From: CAMLIZ01 sp966212505
GTDB taxonomy: Bacteria; Pseudomonadota; Gammaproteobacteria; Burkholderiales; Burkholderiaceae_C
Length of the DNA stretch: 64,000 nucleotides
Assembly (NCBI GenBank): GCA_966212505.1
Contig: CBIHRS010000003.1
Span: forward strand, 124,001 to 188,000
Direction: 5' to 3'
The notes beneath the pieces are model-generated. The model had not been told where the DNA came from. It did no database searches and saw nothing but the letters and a program-made list of their open reading frames with translations. Positions 42,971 to 51,359 of this stretch are shown here, in pieces; the stretch's first letter is position 1, and each line of letters begins with the position of its first letter. A program made the translations under genes and the position numbers.

Positions 42971-44107
42971 TCAAACGATGGTGAGGTGTTCGGTGCCGGA
43001 GGCCAGATCGGGGTTGCGCGCCCGCTGGCTGTTGAGCTTGATCTGCAGCCGCAGGTCGTTGACCGAGTCGGCGTTGCGCAGCGCATCCTCGTAGCTGATC
43101 ATGCGCGTTTCGTACAGCTCGAACAGCGCCTGGTCGAAGGTCTGCATGCCGAGTTCGCGCGAGCGCTTCATCAGCTCCTTGATCTCGCCGACCTCGCCCT
43201 TGAAGATCATGTCGGAGATCAGCGGCGTGTTCAGCAGGATCTCGACCGCGGCGATGCGGCCCTTGCCCTCTTCGCGCGGCATCAGGCGCTGCGAGATCAG
43301 CGACTTCAGGTTGAGCGACAGATCCATCAGCAGCTGTGCGCGCCGCTCTTCCGGGAAGAAGTTGATGATGCGATCGAGTGCCTGGTTGGCACTGTTGGCG
43401 TGCAGCGTGGCCATGCAGAGGTGGCCGGTCTCGGCGAAGGCCACCGCGTGCTCCATCGTTTCGCGGTCGCGGATCTCGCCCATCAGGATCACGTCGGGCG
43501 CCTGGCGCAGCGTGTTCTTCAGCGCCTGTTCCCAGCCGTCGGTGTCGATGCCGACCTCGCGCTGGGTGACGATGCAGTTCTTGTGCGGATGCACGAACTC
43601 CACCGGATCCTCGATCGTGATGATGTGGCCGTAGGAGTTCTCGTTGCGGTAGTCGACCATCGCCGCCAGCGAGGTGCTCTTGCCCGAGCCGGTGGCGCCC
43701 ACGAAGATGACCAGCCCGCGCTTGGTCATCGCCACGTCCTTCAGGATCTGCGGCAGGTTCAGCGTGTCGATGGTGGGCAGCGTCTGCGGAATCGTCCGCA
43801 TCACCAGGCCGACGTGGCCTTGCTGCATGAAGGCATTGACGCGGAAGCGGCCGATGCCCTGAGGTGACACCGCGAAGTTGCATTCCTTGGTGCGCTCGAA
43901 CTCGGCGGCCTGCTTGTCGTTCATCACCGAGCGGGCCAGCGCCAGCGTGTGCTGCCCGGTCAGCGGCTGCGGCGAGACCTTGGTGACCTTGCCGTCGACC
44001 TTGATCGCGGGCGGGAAGTCGGCGGTGAGGAACAGGTCGGACCCGTTGCGCGCGACCATCAGCCGCAGCAGGTCGTTGATGAATTTGGAGGCTTGGTCTC
44101 TTTCCAT
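42971..44107 (-). CDS. pilU: Type IV pilus retraction ATPase PilU
   Basis: A 378-aa secretion-superfamily ATPase. Walker A is GATGSGKST (137-145). It has RNENSYGHIITIEDPVEFVHPHKNCIVTQREVG and MGEIRDRETMEHAVAFAETGHLCMATLHANSANQALDRI, with the Asp and His boxes. PilU cooperates with PilT to retract type IV pili. It is the last gene of pilT-cNMP-pilU and ends at a hairpin. Confidence 0.96.
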   Translation of the reverse strand: MERDQASKFINDLLRLMVARNGSDLFLTADFPPAIKVDGKVTKVSPQPLTGQHTLALARSVMNDKQAAEFERTKECNFAVSPQGIGRFRVNAFMQQGHVGLVMRTIPQTLPTIDTLNLPQILKDVAMTKRGLVIFVGATGSGKSTSLAAMVDYRNENSYGHIITIEDPVEFVHPHKNCIVTQREVGIDTDGWEQALKNTLRQAPDVILMGEIRDRETMEHAVAFAETGHLCMATLHANSANQALDRIINFFPEERRAQLLMDLSLNLKSLISQRLMPREEGKGRIAAVEILLNTPLISDMIFKGEVGEIKELMKRSRELGMQTFDQALFELYETRMISYEDALRNADSVNDLRLQIKLNSQRARNPDLASGTEHLTIV

Positions 44108-44126
44108 CGTCTTCCCTTGGGGAACT

Positions 44127-44771
44127 TCATTCGCGGGAGAGCAGGGCGCTCAGGCGCGCGCTCACCTGCCGCAGCCGCAGCGAGAGCCGGCGCGACATCG
44201 AGGTGAGCAGCGCGAGCGCGAGGCGGGGTTCGTCATTGATGAGCCGGTCCATCGATGCGGCGTCGAGCACCGCGAACACGCAGGCCGACAGCGTGGTGCA
44301 GGCCGAGAAGCGGGCGCCGGCATCGAGCAGCGACATCTCGCCGAGCATGTCGCCGGCGCGTGCCTCGGCCAGCCGCGCGCGGCCGCCCCAGGGCTGCACG
44401 CGGTCGACCGCGACCACGCCTTCGAGCACGATCAGCATGTAGTCGCCCTGCTCGTCCTGGCCGATCACTTCCTGGTTGGTGGGCACGCGCACGAACTGCA
44501 GGTACTCGCTCATGCGCAGCAGCGCCTCGGGGCCGAGCGCGGCGGCATGCCGGTCTTGTCCCCACTGCTGAGCGAACAAGTGCGCGCCCTGCTGGCGGTC
44601 GAACGGCTTCGCGTCGACCTCGGTGGCGCGCATGATCCAGTTGACCAGCAGCTGCGTGTCCTCGCTGCGGTCGAGGAACATCGTCGAGAAGAAGCCGGCA
44701 TCGCTGTCGTCGGTGTCGGTGGGCGCCGCGCGGACGGTGGCGCCCTTGAGACGGTCGAAGAGCTTCTTCAT
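44127..44771 (-). CDS. Cyclic-nucleotide-binding-domain protein
   Basis: A 214-aa protein with a CRP-like effector domain (about 80-190), including the phosphate-binding cassette-like GDMLGEMSLLDAGARFSACTTLSACVFAVL. It has no HTH DNA-binding domain. The N-terminal region (MFLDRSEDTQLLVNWIM) is unassigned. In the cassette the Arg after GARFSA may contact cyclic nucleotide phosphate. It lies between pilT and pilU, 19 and 15 bases from them, so it probably acts on pilus retraction. Confidence 0.82.
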   Translation of the reverse strand: MKKLFDRLKGATVRAAPTDTDDSDAGFFSTMFLDRSEDTQLLVNWIMRATEVDAKPFDRQQGAHLFAQQWGQDRHAAALGPEALLRMSEYLQFVRVPTNQEVIGQDEQGDYMLIVLEGVVAVDRVQPWGGRARLAEARAGDMLGEMSLLDAGARFSACTTLSACVFAVLDAASMDRLINDEPRLALALLTSMSRRLSLRLRQVSARLSALLSRE

Positions 44772-44786
44772 CGGGCGTGGCCTGGA

Positions 44787-45830
44787 TCAGCCGGGGAAGT
44801 TCTCGGGGAACTTCGCCTTCGCGCGGGCCTCGACCGGCGCGATCACGTTGCGGCGCACCAGGTCGGCCAGGTTCTGGTCGAGCGTCTGCATGCCGAGGTT
44901 CTGGCCGGTCTGGATAGCCGAGTACATCTGCGCGATCTTGTTCTCGCGGATCAGGTTCTTGATCGCCGAGGTGCCGATCATGATCTCGTGCGCGGCCACG
45001 CGGCCCGAGCCGTCCTTGAGCTTGCACAAGGTCTGCGAGATCACGGCCACCAGCGATTCCGACAGCATCGCCCGCACCATCTCCTTCTCGGCAGCGGGGA
45101 ACACGTCGACGATGCGGTCGATGGTCTTGGCGGCGCTGGAAGTGTGCAGCGTGCCGAACACCAGGTGGCCGGTTTCGGCGGCGGTGAGCGCGAGGCGGAT
45201 GGTTTCCAGGTCGCGCATTTCGCCGACGAGGATGGCATCGGGGTCTTCGCGCAGCGCCGAGCGCAGCGCGTTGCTGAAGCTCAGCGTGTGCGGCCCGACC
45301 TCGCGCTGGTTGACCAGGCACTTCTTCGATTCGTGCACGAACTCGATCGGGTCTTCGACCGTGAGCACGTGGCCGTATTCGTTCTCGTTGAGGTGGTTGA
45401 CCATCGCGGCCAGCGTGGTGCTCTTGCCCGAGCCGGTGGGGCCGGTGACCAGCACCAGGCCGCGCGGGCGTAGCGCGAGGTCGGCGAAGACCTTGGGCGC
45501 GGCGAGCTGCTCGAGCGTGAGGATCTTGCTCGGAATCGTGCGGAACACCGCGCCGGCGCCGCGGTTCTGGTTGAAGGCATTGACGCGGAAGCGCGCCAGG
45601 CCCTGGATCTCGAACGAGAAGTCGCACTCCAGCGTGTCTTCGTAGACCTTGCGCTGGGTGTCGTTCATGATGTCGTAGACCATGTCGTGCACTTGCTTGT
45701 GCTCCATGGCTTCGACGTTGATGCGGCGCACATCGCCATGCACGCGGATCATCGGCGGCAGGCCGGCGGACAAATGCAGGTCGGAGGCCTTGTTCTTGAC
45801 GGAAAAGGCCAGCAGTTGGGTGATGTCCAT
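44787..45830 (-). CDS. pilT: Type IV pilus retraction ATPase PilT
   Basis: A 347-aa ATPase. Walker A is GPTGSGKST (130-138). It has NHLNENEYGHVLTVEDPIEFVHESKKCLVNQREVGPHT and VGEMRDLETIRLALTAAETGHLVFGTLHTSSAAKTIDRIVDVFP, and ends with the C-terminal AIRNLIRE-type motif AIKNLIRENKIAQM. It retracts type IV pili for twitching. It is the first gene of its three-gene set and divergent from yggS, 28 bases away. Confidence 0.97.
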   Translation of the reverse strand: MDITQLLAFSVKNKASDLHLSAGLPPMIRVHGDVRRINVEAMEHKQVHDMVYDIMNDTQRKVYEDTLECDFSFEIQGLARFRVNAFNQNRGAGAVFRTIPSKILTLEQLAAPKVFADLALRPRGLVLVTGPTGSGKSTTLAAMVNHLNENEYGHVLTVEDPIEFVHESKKCLVNQREVGPHTLSFSNALRSALREDPDAILVGEMRDLETIRLALTAAETGHLVFGTLHTSSAAKTIDRIVDVFPAAEKEMVRAMLSESLVAVISQTLCKLKDGSGRVAAHEIMIGTSAIKNLIRENKIAQMYSAIQTGQNLGMQTLDQNLADLVRRNVIAPVEARAKAKFPENFPG

Positions 45831-45858
45831 GGGGGCGATGGGTTAGGCTCGGGCCATT

Positions 45859-46572
45859 ATGGCGAGCATCCTGGAGAACTTACAACAAACGCGGCAGCGC
45901 ATTGCCAGTGCTTGTACGGGGGCGCAACGCCCCGTGGAAAGCGTCACGTTGCTGGCGGTGAGCAAGACCTTCGGGGCCGATGCGGTCCGCGAGGCGCATG
46001 CCGGCGGGCAGCGCGCCTTCGGCGAGAACTACGTGCAGGAGGCACTCGAGAAGCTTAGTGCGCTGGCCGATCTTCGATCGCAGCTGGAGTGGCATCTGAT
46101 CGGCCCACTTCAGAGCAACAAGACCCGCGTGGTGGCCGAGGCCTTCGACTGGGTGCACTCGGTCGACCGGCTCAAGATCGCGCAGCGGCTGTCGGAGCAG
46201 CGGCCCGAGGCGATGGGGCCGCTGCAGGTGTGCCTGCAGGTCAACATCAGCGGCGAGGCGAGCAAGAGCGGGCTGCGGCCCGATGAGGTGGCCGCCGTGG
46301 CGCACGAGGTAGCGAGGCTGCCGCGGCTGCGTCTGCGTGGGCTGATGGCGATCCCCGAGCCCGGGGGCGACTTCGAGGCGCAGCGCCGGCCGCACCGTGC
46401 GCTGCGCGAGCTGTTCGATCAGCTGCGGGCCGGCGGCCTGGCGCTCGACACCCTGTCGATGGGCATGAGCGCCGACCTCGAGGCGGCCATCGCCGAAGGC
46501 GCCACGATGGTGCGCGTGGGCACCGCGATCTTCGGCGGCCGGCCGCGCCTGGCGCCGGTCAGCGCGGCCTGA
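45859..46572 (+). CDS. PLP homeostasis protein YggS
   Basis: A 237-aa fold-type III PLP protein (PLPBP/YggS). The PLP lysine is in LLAVSKTFGADAVREAHAGGQRAFGENYVQEALEK, followed by WHLIGPLQSNK, HSVDRLKIAQRL and a phosphate site at MGMSADLEAAIAEGATMVRVGTAIFG. It balances free pyridoxal phosphate and amino acid pools and has no known enzyme activity. It often neighbours pilT in proteobacteria. It converges with the EamA transporter gene with a 14-base overlap. Confidence 0.95.
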   Translation: MASILENLQQTRQRIASACTGAQRPVESVTLLAVSKTFGADAVREAHAGGQRAFGENYVQEALEKLSALADLRSQLEWHLIGPLQSNKTRVVAEAFDWVHSVDRLKIAQRLSEQRPEAMGPLQVCLQVNISGEASKSGLRPDEVAAVAHEVARLPRLRLRGLMAIPEPGGDFEAQRRPHRALRELFDQLRAGGLALDTLSMGMSADLEAAIAEGATMVRVGTAIFGGRPRLAPVSAA

Positions 46573-47461
46573 GCTGCAGCAGGCGCGGCATGCCGCCGCG
46601 CCAGAACACCACCACGTTGCCGAGCGCGACCAGCACCAGCCCCAGCAGCGCCGGCAACGTCCACTGGTAGCCCTCGACCCAGGCCGAGACATTCAGCGCG
46701 ACCACCGGGAACAGCACGGTGCAGTAGGCCGCCTTGTCGGCGCCCAGCCGGCCCACCAGCGTGAGGTAGGCGGTGAATCCGATCACCGAGCCGGGGATCG
46801 CGAGGTACAGCCAGGCACCCACGTAGGTGGCCGACGCATCGAAGCGCAGCGGCTGCCCGCTGGCCAGCGCATAGGCTGCGATCGCCGAGGCGCCGATGGT
46901 CATCGCCCAGGCGTTGGTCTGCAGCGGTGTCTGGCCCTGGCGCTGCATCGCGCCCGACAGCAGGTTGCCGAGCGAGAAGCAGTAGGTGCCGGCCAGCGCG
47001 AGGCCCAGGCCCCACAGCGTCTCGGGCCGGCCCAGGTCCTCCAGCACCTCGCTGCCGAACAGCAGCAGCAGGCCGGCCAGGCCCAGCGTGCCGCCGAGCA
47101 GCACCTGCCTCGCCAGCGCCTTGCCCTGCAGCAGCCGGCCGTTGAGCGCGTTCCACAGTGGCGCGGTCGAGAAGCACACCGCCACCAGGCCGCTCGCGAT
47201 CCAGCGGCTGGCGTTGAGGAAGCACACGAAGTTGAGGCAGAACAGGCACAGCCCCTGGCACAGCAGCAGCGGCCACACGCCGCGCGGCGGCAGCTTCCAT
47301 TGCCGGCGCCATGCGAGCCAGCCCATCAGCACCGCGGCGGCCAGCCAGAAGCGGTAGGCGATCGACCAGGGGATGGGCACGCTGCCGATCTGCAGCTTCA
47401 GCGCGATCCAGGTCGTGCCCCAGATCAGCACGGTCGTGAGGTACAGCAAGGCGGTGTTCAT
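46559..47461 (-). CDS. EamA/DMT-family transporter
   Basis: A 300-aa protein with about ten membrane helices and two EamA repeats. The N-terminal LTTVLIWGTTWIALKLQIG and VAVCFSTAPLWNALNGR features suit the drug/metabolite transporter superfamily. The substrate is unknown; an amino acid or metabolite exporter is likely. The ATG at 47461 is selected. It is divergent from the AraC gene, its possible regulator. Confidence 0.86.
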   Translation of the reverse strand: MNTALLYLTTVLIWGTTWIALKLQIGSVPIPWSIAYRFWLAAAVLMGWLAWRRQWKLPPRGVWPLLLCQGLCLFCLNFVCFLNASRWIASGLVAVCFSTAPLWNALNGRLLQGKALARQVLLGGTLGLAGLLLLFGSEVLEDLGRPETLWGLGLALAGTYCFSLGNLLSGAMQRQGQTPLQTNAWAMTIGASAIAAYALASGQPLRFDASATYVGAWLYLAIPGSVIGFTAYLTLVGRLGADKAAYCTVLFPVVALNVSAWVEGYQWTLPALLGLVLVALGNVVVFWRGGMPRLLQLRPR

Positions 47462-47573
47462 GGCGGCAGTCTGCGCGGCGGGCGCGCCCGGGCGTGGCAG
47501 GAAATTGCGCTTTTCACGCGGGCGACGGCCGTGCGGTGTGCACACGGCGCGTGCAGCCCGTAAGCTGCGCGCC

Positions 47574-48509
47574 ATGGCTTCCCCCGGTTTGAACGGCTTC
47601 GATGTCTACGGCGAACTGCTGCGCTCGCGCGCGACGCCGCAGCGTGCCGCGCCGGTGGGCAGCGAAGGCGCCTGGCTGGTGCAATGGCGCAATGCCGACA
47701 CCCAGGCCGAATACCACCGGCCCGGCCACCACACGCTGTCGCTCTACCTCGAGGGCGGCGAAGACGTGCGCTGCCTCAACGTGGCGTCGGCACGCGGCGG
47801 CCCCGGCAGCCTGTGCTGCATGCCCGCCGGCCATGAGTCGCGCTGGGACGTGCGCGGCTCGCTGCGCATGCTGCACCTGTACCTGCCCGAGCTGCCGCTG
47901 GCCGAGGCGGCCGAGCGCTGGTTCGACCTCGATCCCCGGTTGGCCACGCTGGCCGACCGCATCTACTTCGACGACCCGGTGCTGGCCGCCCTGGGCACCG
48001 AGCTGGCGCGGCTCGAATGGCAGGAGACGGATGCGGCGCTGCGCATGCAGCACCTCGTGCTGCAGATGCAGGCGCGGCTGCTGCTCGAACACAGCGGCGC
48101 GAAGCGGGCGCCGCCGGTGCTGCGCGGCGGCCTCTCGCCGGTGGCGCGCCGGCGCGTGCTCGAACGCATCGAGGCCTCGCGCGGGGCCGATCTGAGCCTG
48201 GCCGAGCTGGCGCAGGCGGCCTGCCTGTCGGAGTTCCACTTCGTCCGCATGTTCAAGGCCAGCTTCGGGCTGAGCCCGCACGCCTGGGTGATGCGGCGCC
48301 GGCTCGGCCATGCACGCGAGCTGCTGGCCGAGGGCCGCTTCAGCCTGCAGCAGGTCGCGGCGCAGGCCGGGTATGCGCACCTGAGCCACCTCAACGCGGC
48401 GCTGCGCCGCGCGGGCCTGGGTTCGGCGGCGCGCTACCGCGAGGCGGCGTCGGCGCTCGCTTCGGCCACCGCATCCCACGAGCCGGTGGCGGCGAGCTGC
48501 GGCGCATAG
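47574..48509 (+). CDS. AraC-family transcriptional regulator
   Basis: A 311-aa regulator with an unclassified N-terminal sensor and a C-terminal double HTH: LSLAELAQAACLSEFHFVRMFKASFGLSPHAWVMRRRLGHARELLAEG and then LQQVAAQAGYAHLSHLNAALRR. It is divergent from the EamA transporter, which it may control. Its 3' end overlaps the convergent PPOX gene by 76 bases, a large antisense overlap. Confidence 0.87.
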   Translation: MASPGLNGFDVYGELLRSRATPQRAAPVGSEGAWLVQWRNADTQAEYHRPGHHTLSLYLEGGEDVRCLNVASARGGPGSLCCMPAGHESRWDVRGSLRMLHLYLPELPLAEAAERWFDLDPRLATLADRIYFDDPVLAALGTELARLEWQETDAALRMQHLVLQMQARLLLEHSGAKRAPPVLRGGLSPVARRRVLERIEASRGADLSLAELAQAACLSEFHFVRMFKASFGLSPHAWVMRRRLGHARELLAEGRFSLQQVAAQAGYAHLSHLNAALRRAGLGSAARYREAASALASATASHEPVAASCGA

Positions 48510-49462
48510 TCGACCTCCGAGGCCCGCAGCGGCAGCGCCGCGGGCCGCCACCAGGCCTCGTCGAGTTCGAACCGCAGCAGGCGCTGCGCCCCGGCAAAAG
48601 CTGCGAGCTCCGGCCCATCCCACAGCACCTCGGCGCGGCCGGTGAGCTGCAGCAGGTGGCCGCGCGCGAAGTCGGCGAACAGCAGCCCCGCACGCGGGTT
48701 CACCTGCAGGTTGCCCAGCGTGTTGAAGAAGAAGTTGCCGATGAAGTCGGGCGCGGTCAGCACCGTGCGGCCGGCCTCTTCGGTCACGCGCACGAAGCCC
48801 GGCTTGCCGCCGCGGTGCGACACGTCGACACCACCGTTGGGCGCGCGTGCGTCCAAGCCGGCATCGGCCGATGCAGTGGCGATGAAGAAGGTGTCGGCCT
48901 GCGCGATGCAGGCGGCCGCCTCGGGCGGCAGGCGCTGGCGGCTCACCACGGGGTTGGCGGCGGACACCTCTTCACGTTGGAAGCGCAGCTCGCGCGCCTG
49001 GATGTACTTGGGGCAATTGCCGAAGCTCTGCTGCACGCGCACGCTGAAGTGCGCGTGGCCACGCTCCACCACGGGGCCGTTCATGCGGTTGCGACGGCGT
49101 GTCTGCGGCTCGATGCCGAGCAGCCCCACCGCGACGCCGGGCTGGACTGCATCGGCCAGCGGATCGTGTGCGCCGGGCAGGGCCTGAAGCCGCAGCGTCT
49201 GTGCATCCGGCGTGCTGGCGAAACCCGGCTCGCCGACCAGCATCGAGGCCCACGGCCGGCCTTGCGCATCCAGCGCGCCCAGCAGCATGAAGGGCAGCTT
49301 GCCGAACAGCTCGCGGTGCTGGTCCGGCATGAACCCGCGCACCACGCTGCGGCCGACCTGCTGCATGCGCTCGTGCACGCCCGCACGCGCCTGCATCGCC
49401 TGTTCTCCGGCATGGAAGGGCGGTACGTCGTGCGGCCAGCCGGTGGGGAGGGCGTCGCTCAT
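48434..49462 (-). CDS. Pyridoxamine 5'-phosphate oxidase-like flavoprotein
   Basis: A 342-aa protein of the flavin-reductase/PPOX-like fold. It has ELFGKLPFMLLGALDAQGRPWASMLVGEPGF near residue 50 and a second split-barrel region, GNFFFNTLGNLQVNPRAGLLFADFARGHLLQLTGRAEVLW, near residue 255. The second contains the FMN-contact region. Two split-barrel halves suggest a fused dimer. Substrates are unknown; a general nucleotide-flavin oxidoreductase is likely. Confidence 0.83.
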   Translation of the reverse strand: MSDALPTGWPHDVPPFHAGEQAMQARAGVHERMQQVGRSVVRGFMPDQHRELFGKLPFMLLGALDAQGRPWASMLVGEPGFASTPDAQTLRLQALPGAHDPLADAVQPGVAVGLLGIEPQTRRRNRMNGPVVERGHAHFSVRVQQSFGNCPKYIQARELRFQREEVSAANPVVSRQRLPPEAAACIAQADTFFIATASADAGLDARAPNGGVDVSHRGGKPGFVRVTEEAGRTVLTAPDFIGNFFFNTLGNLQVNPRAGLLFADFARGHLLQLTGRAEVLWDGPELAAFAGAQRLLRFELDEAWWRPAALPLRASEVDYAPQLAATGSWDAVAEASADAASR

Positions 49463-49479
49463 TCGCAGGCTCCTCGCGT

Positions 49480-50112
49480 TCAGTCGGTCAACGGGCTGGC
49501 CTCGGGCCGTCGCGCCATGCCGACGAAGCCGGGCAGCGCCTCGATGCGCGCCAGCCAGGCGCGCAGCTGCGGATACGGCTGCAGCGAGACGCCGCCTTCC
49601 GGCGCATGCGCGGTGTAGGTGTACATCGCGACATCGGCGATCGTCGGGGCCTCGCCGGTGAGGAAGGGCCGGGCCGCGAGATGCGCCTCCATCAGCGTGA
49701 ACAGCTGCTTCGCGATCTCGTGCCGCTTGGGGTCGCGCGGCCGGTTGAACAGCACCTCGACTCGTGCCGTTCCCGGGCCGGCCGCCAGCTGTCCGGCGGC
49801 CACGCTGAGCCAGCGCTGCACCTCGGCCGCGCCTTCGGGCGTGCGCGGCAGCCAGCGGCCGCTGTCGTCGTAGCGGCTGGCGAGGTAGACCAGGATTGCG
49901 TTGCTGTCGGCCAGCGTCAGCGCGCCGTCCTCGATCACCGGCACCTGGCCGAACGGATTCTTCGCGAGGAACTCCGGCTGCTTGTGCTGGCCGCGCGCCA
50001 GGTCCACCTCGACGATCTCGTGCGGCAGGCCGAGCAGCGACAGGAACAGCTGCACGCGGTGGGCATGGCCCGACAGGGCGAAGCGGTAGAGGCGGATCGG
50101 GGTGGTGCTCAT
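49480..50112 (-). CDS. Glutathione S-transferase family protein
   Basis: A 210-aa GST. The N-terminal domain has MSTTPIRLYRFALSGHAHRVQLFLSLLGLP and NPFGQVPVIEDGALTLADSNAILVYLASRY with the Ser/Asn of the glutathione site. The C-terminal domain has FLTGEAPTIADVAMYTYTAH. It lacks the N-terminal cysteine of beta GSTs and looks more like the theta/nu types. It is divergent from a LysR gene with 110 bases between, so it is the likely target. Confidence 0.88.
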   Translation of the reverse strand: MSTTPIRLYRFALSGHAHRVQLFLSLLGLPHEIVEVDLARGQHKQPEFLAKNPFGQVPVIEDGALTLADSNAILVYLASRYDDSGRWLPRTPEGAAEVQRWLSVAAGQLAAGPGTARVEVLFNRPRDPKRHEIAKQLFTLMEAHLAARPFLTGEAPTIADVAMYTYTAHAPEGGVSLQPYPQLRAWLARIEALPGFVGMARRPEASPLTD

Positions 50113-50157
50113 CGTGGGTTCTCGTGGTGAAAGAAAGGGACGGGCCTCACGATATTC

Positions 50158-50216
50158 ATTCCGCTCCAAAAACGGAATCACCTCGCTTGACACATCACCA
50201 TTACGCTCGGTGGAAT
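50158..50216 (+). promoter_or_regulatory. LysR dyad and lysR promoter
   Basis: ATTCCG-N9-CGGAAT (50158-50178) is a dyad in the gst-lysR gap. A perfect TTGACA follows (50187-50192), with TGGAAT 18 bases on (50211-50216) as a possible -10. If used, the lysR message would start within a few bases of its ATG. Confidence 0.45.
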
Positions 50217-50222
50217 AGCTGG

Positions 50223-51122
50223 ATGAGCGATCTGGAACATCTGCGGGTCTTCGTGGCGGTGGCCGATGCGGGCGGCTTTGCGCCGGCGGCGCGACGGCTG
50301 AGGATGTCGCCGCCGGCGGTCACGCGGGCCATCGCGGCGCTCGAGCGGCACCTGGGTGCGCGGCTGCTGCACCGGACCACTCGCTCGGTGCGCCTCACCG
50401 ACGTGGGCGAGCGCTTCCTGGCCGACAGCCGGCGCATCCTGATGGAGCTCGAGGAGGCGGAGGCCGCGGCCCGCGGCGCGCACGTGGAGCCGCAAGGGCT
50501 GCTGTCGATCACCGCGTCGTCGATGTTCGGCCGGCTGCATGTGGCGCCGGTGCTGCTCGACTTCCTGGCCCGGCATCCGAAGGTGAATGCGCGCACGCTG
50601 TTCGTCGACCGCATCGTCCACCTGATCGACGAAGGCTTCGACGTGGCGGTGCGCATCGCGCGGCTGCCCGATTCGAGCCTCACCGCGGTGCCGGTCGGCC
50701 TGGTGCGTCCGGTGATCGTCGCGTCGCCCGACTACCTGGCCGAGCACGGCGAGCCGCAGACGCCGGAAGAGCTGGCACAGCACCGGGCGATCGGCTTCTC
50801 CCAGGTGGGCGCCTTCGATTCGACCTGGACCTTCCGGCGCGACGACGGCAGCTCGTACACCGCCACGCCACGCATCCAATGGGTGGCCAACGATGGCGAG
50901 GTCGCGATCGCGGCGGCGGCTTCCGGCCACGGCCTGTCGCGCGCCATCTCATACCAGGTGGCCGAGGCCGTCGAGGCTGGCCGCCTGCGCCGCGTGCTGC
51001 AGGCCTACGAGCCGCCGGCGATCCCGGTGCAGCTGGTGTATCCGGCTGGCCGCAAGGCGGCGGCCAAGGTGCGGGCGTTCGTCGACTTCGCGGCCGAGCA
51101 GTTGCGCGCGCGGCTGGCGTGA
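50223..51122 (+). CDS. LysR-family transcriptional regulator
   Basis: A 299-aa LysR protein. The HTH is LEHLRVFVAVADAGGFAPAARRLRMSPPAVTRAIAALE, and the effector domain follows, with GLLSITASSMFGRLHVAPVL. It belongs to the subgroup that controls GST or oxidoreductase genes. It is divergent from the GST gene at 49480. The next gene, a porin, begins 237 bases later with its own leader. Confidence 0.9.
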   Translation: MSDLEHLRVFVAVADAGGFAPAARRLRMSPPAVTRAIAALERHLGARLLHRTTRSVRLTDVGERFLADSRRILMELEEAEAAARGAHVEPQGLLSITASSMFGRLHVAPVLLDFLARHPKVNARTLFVDRIVHLIDEGFDVAVRIARLPDSSLTAVPVGLVRPVIVASPDYLAEHGEPQTPEELAQHRAIGFSQVGAFDSTWTFRRDDGSSYTATPRIQWVANDGEVAIAAAASGHGLSRAISYQVAEAVEAGRLRRVLQAYEPPAIPVQLVYPAGRKAAAKVRAFVDFAAEQLRARLA

Positions 51123-51359
51123 GTCACACGCGAATAGTGCAAGGCTTGCCGTCAAATTTGCGGTTTGGGATCGCAGAAAGGAGAAATATCGGTTGATCTG
51201 CGCGCCGAAATACAAGCGTGTGTGAAGGGCTTCTCCGCAAAACTGCCCGCGCAGTGCCAAGGCAACAAAACGTTGGCTGTCGCACTGAGGGGCGCCGGAG
51301 GCGAGCTTAGGAGAGCAGCCGTCGGTGTTGAGGATTCAACGAACCCAACGACACACACA

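Noticed and set aside
51165..51359. In-frame extension of the porin
   Set aside because: It would place 65 polar residues before a clear signal peptide, so the ATG at 51360 is used.
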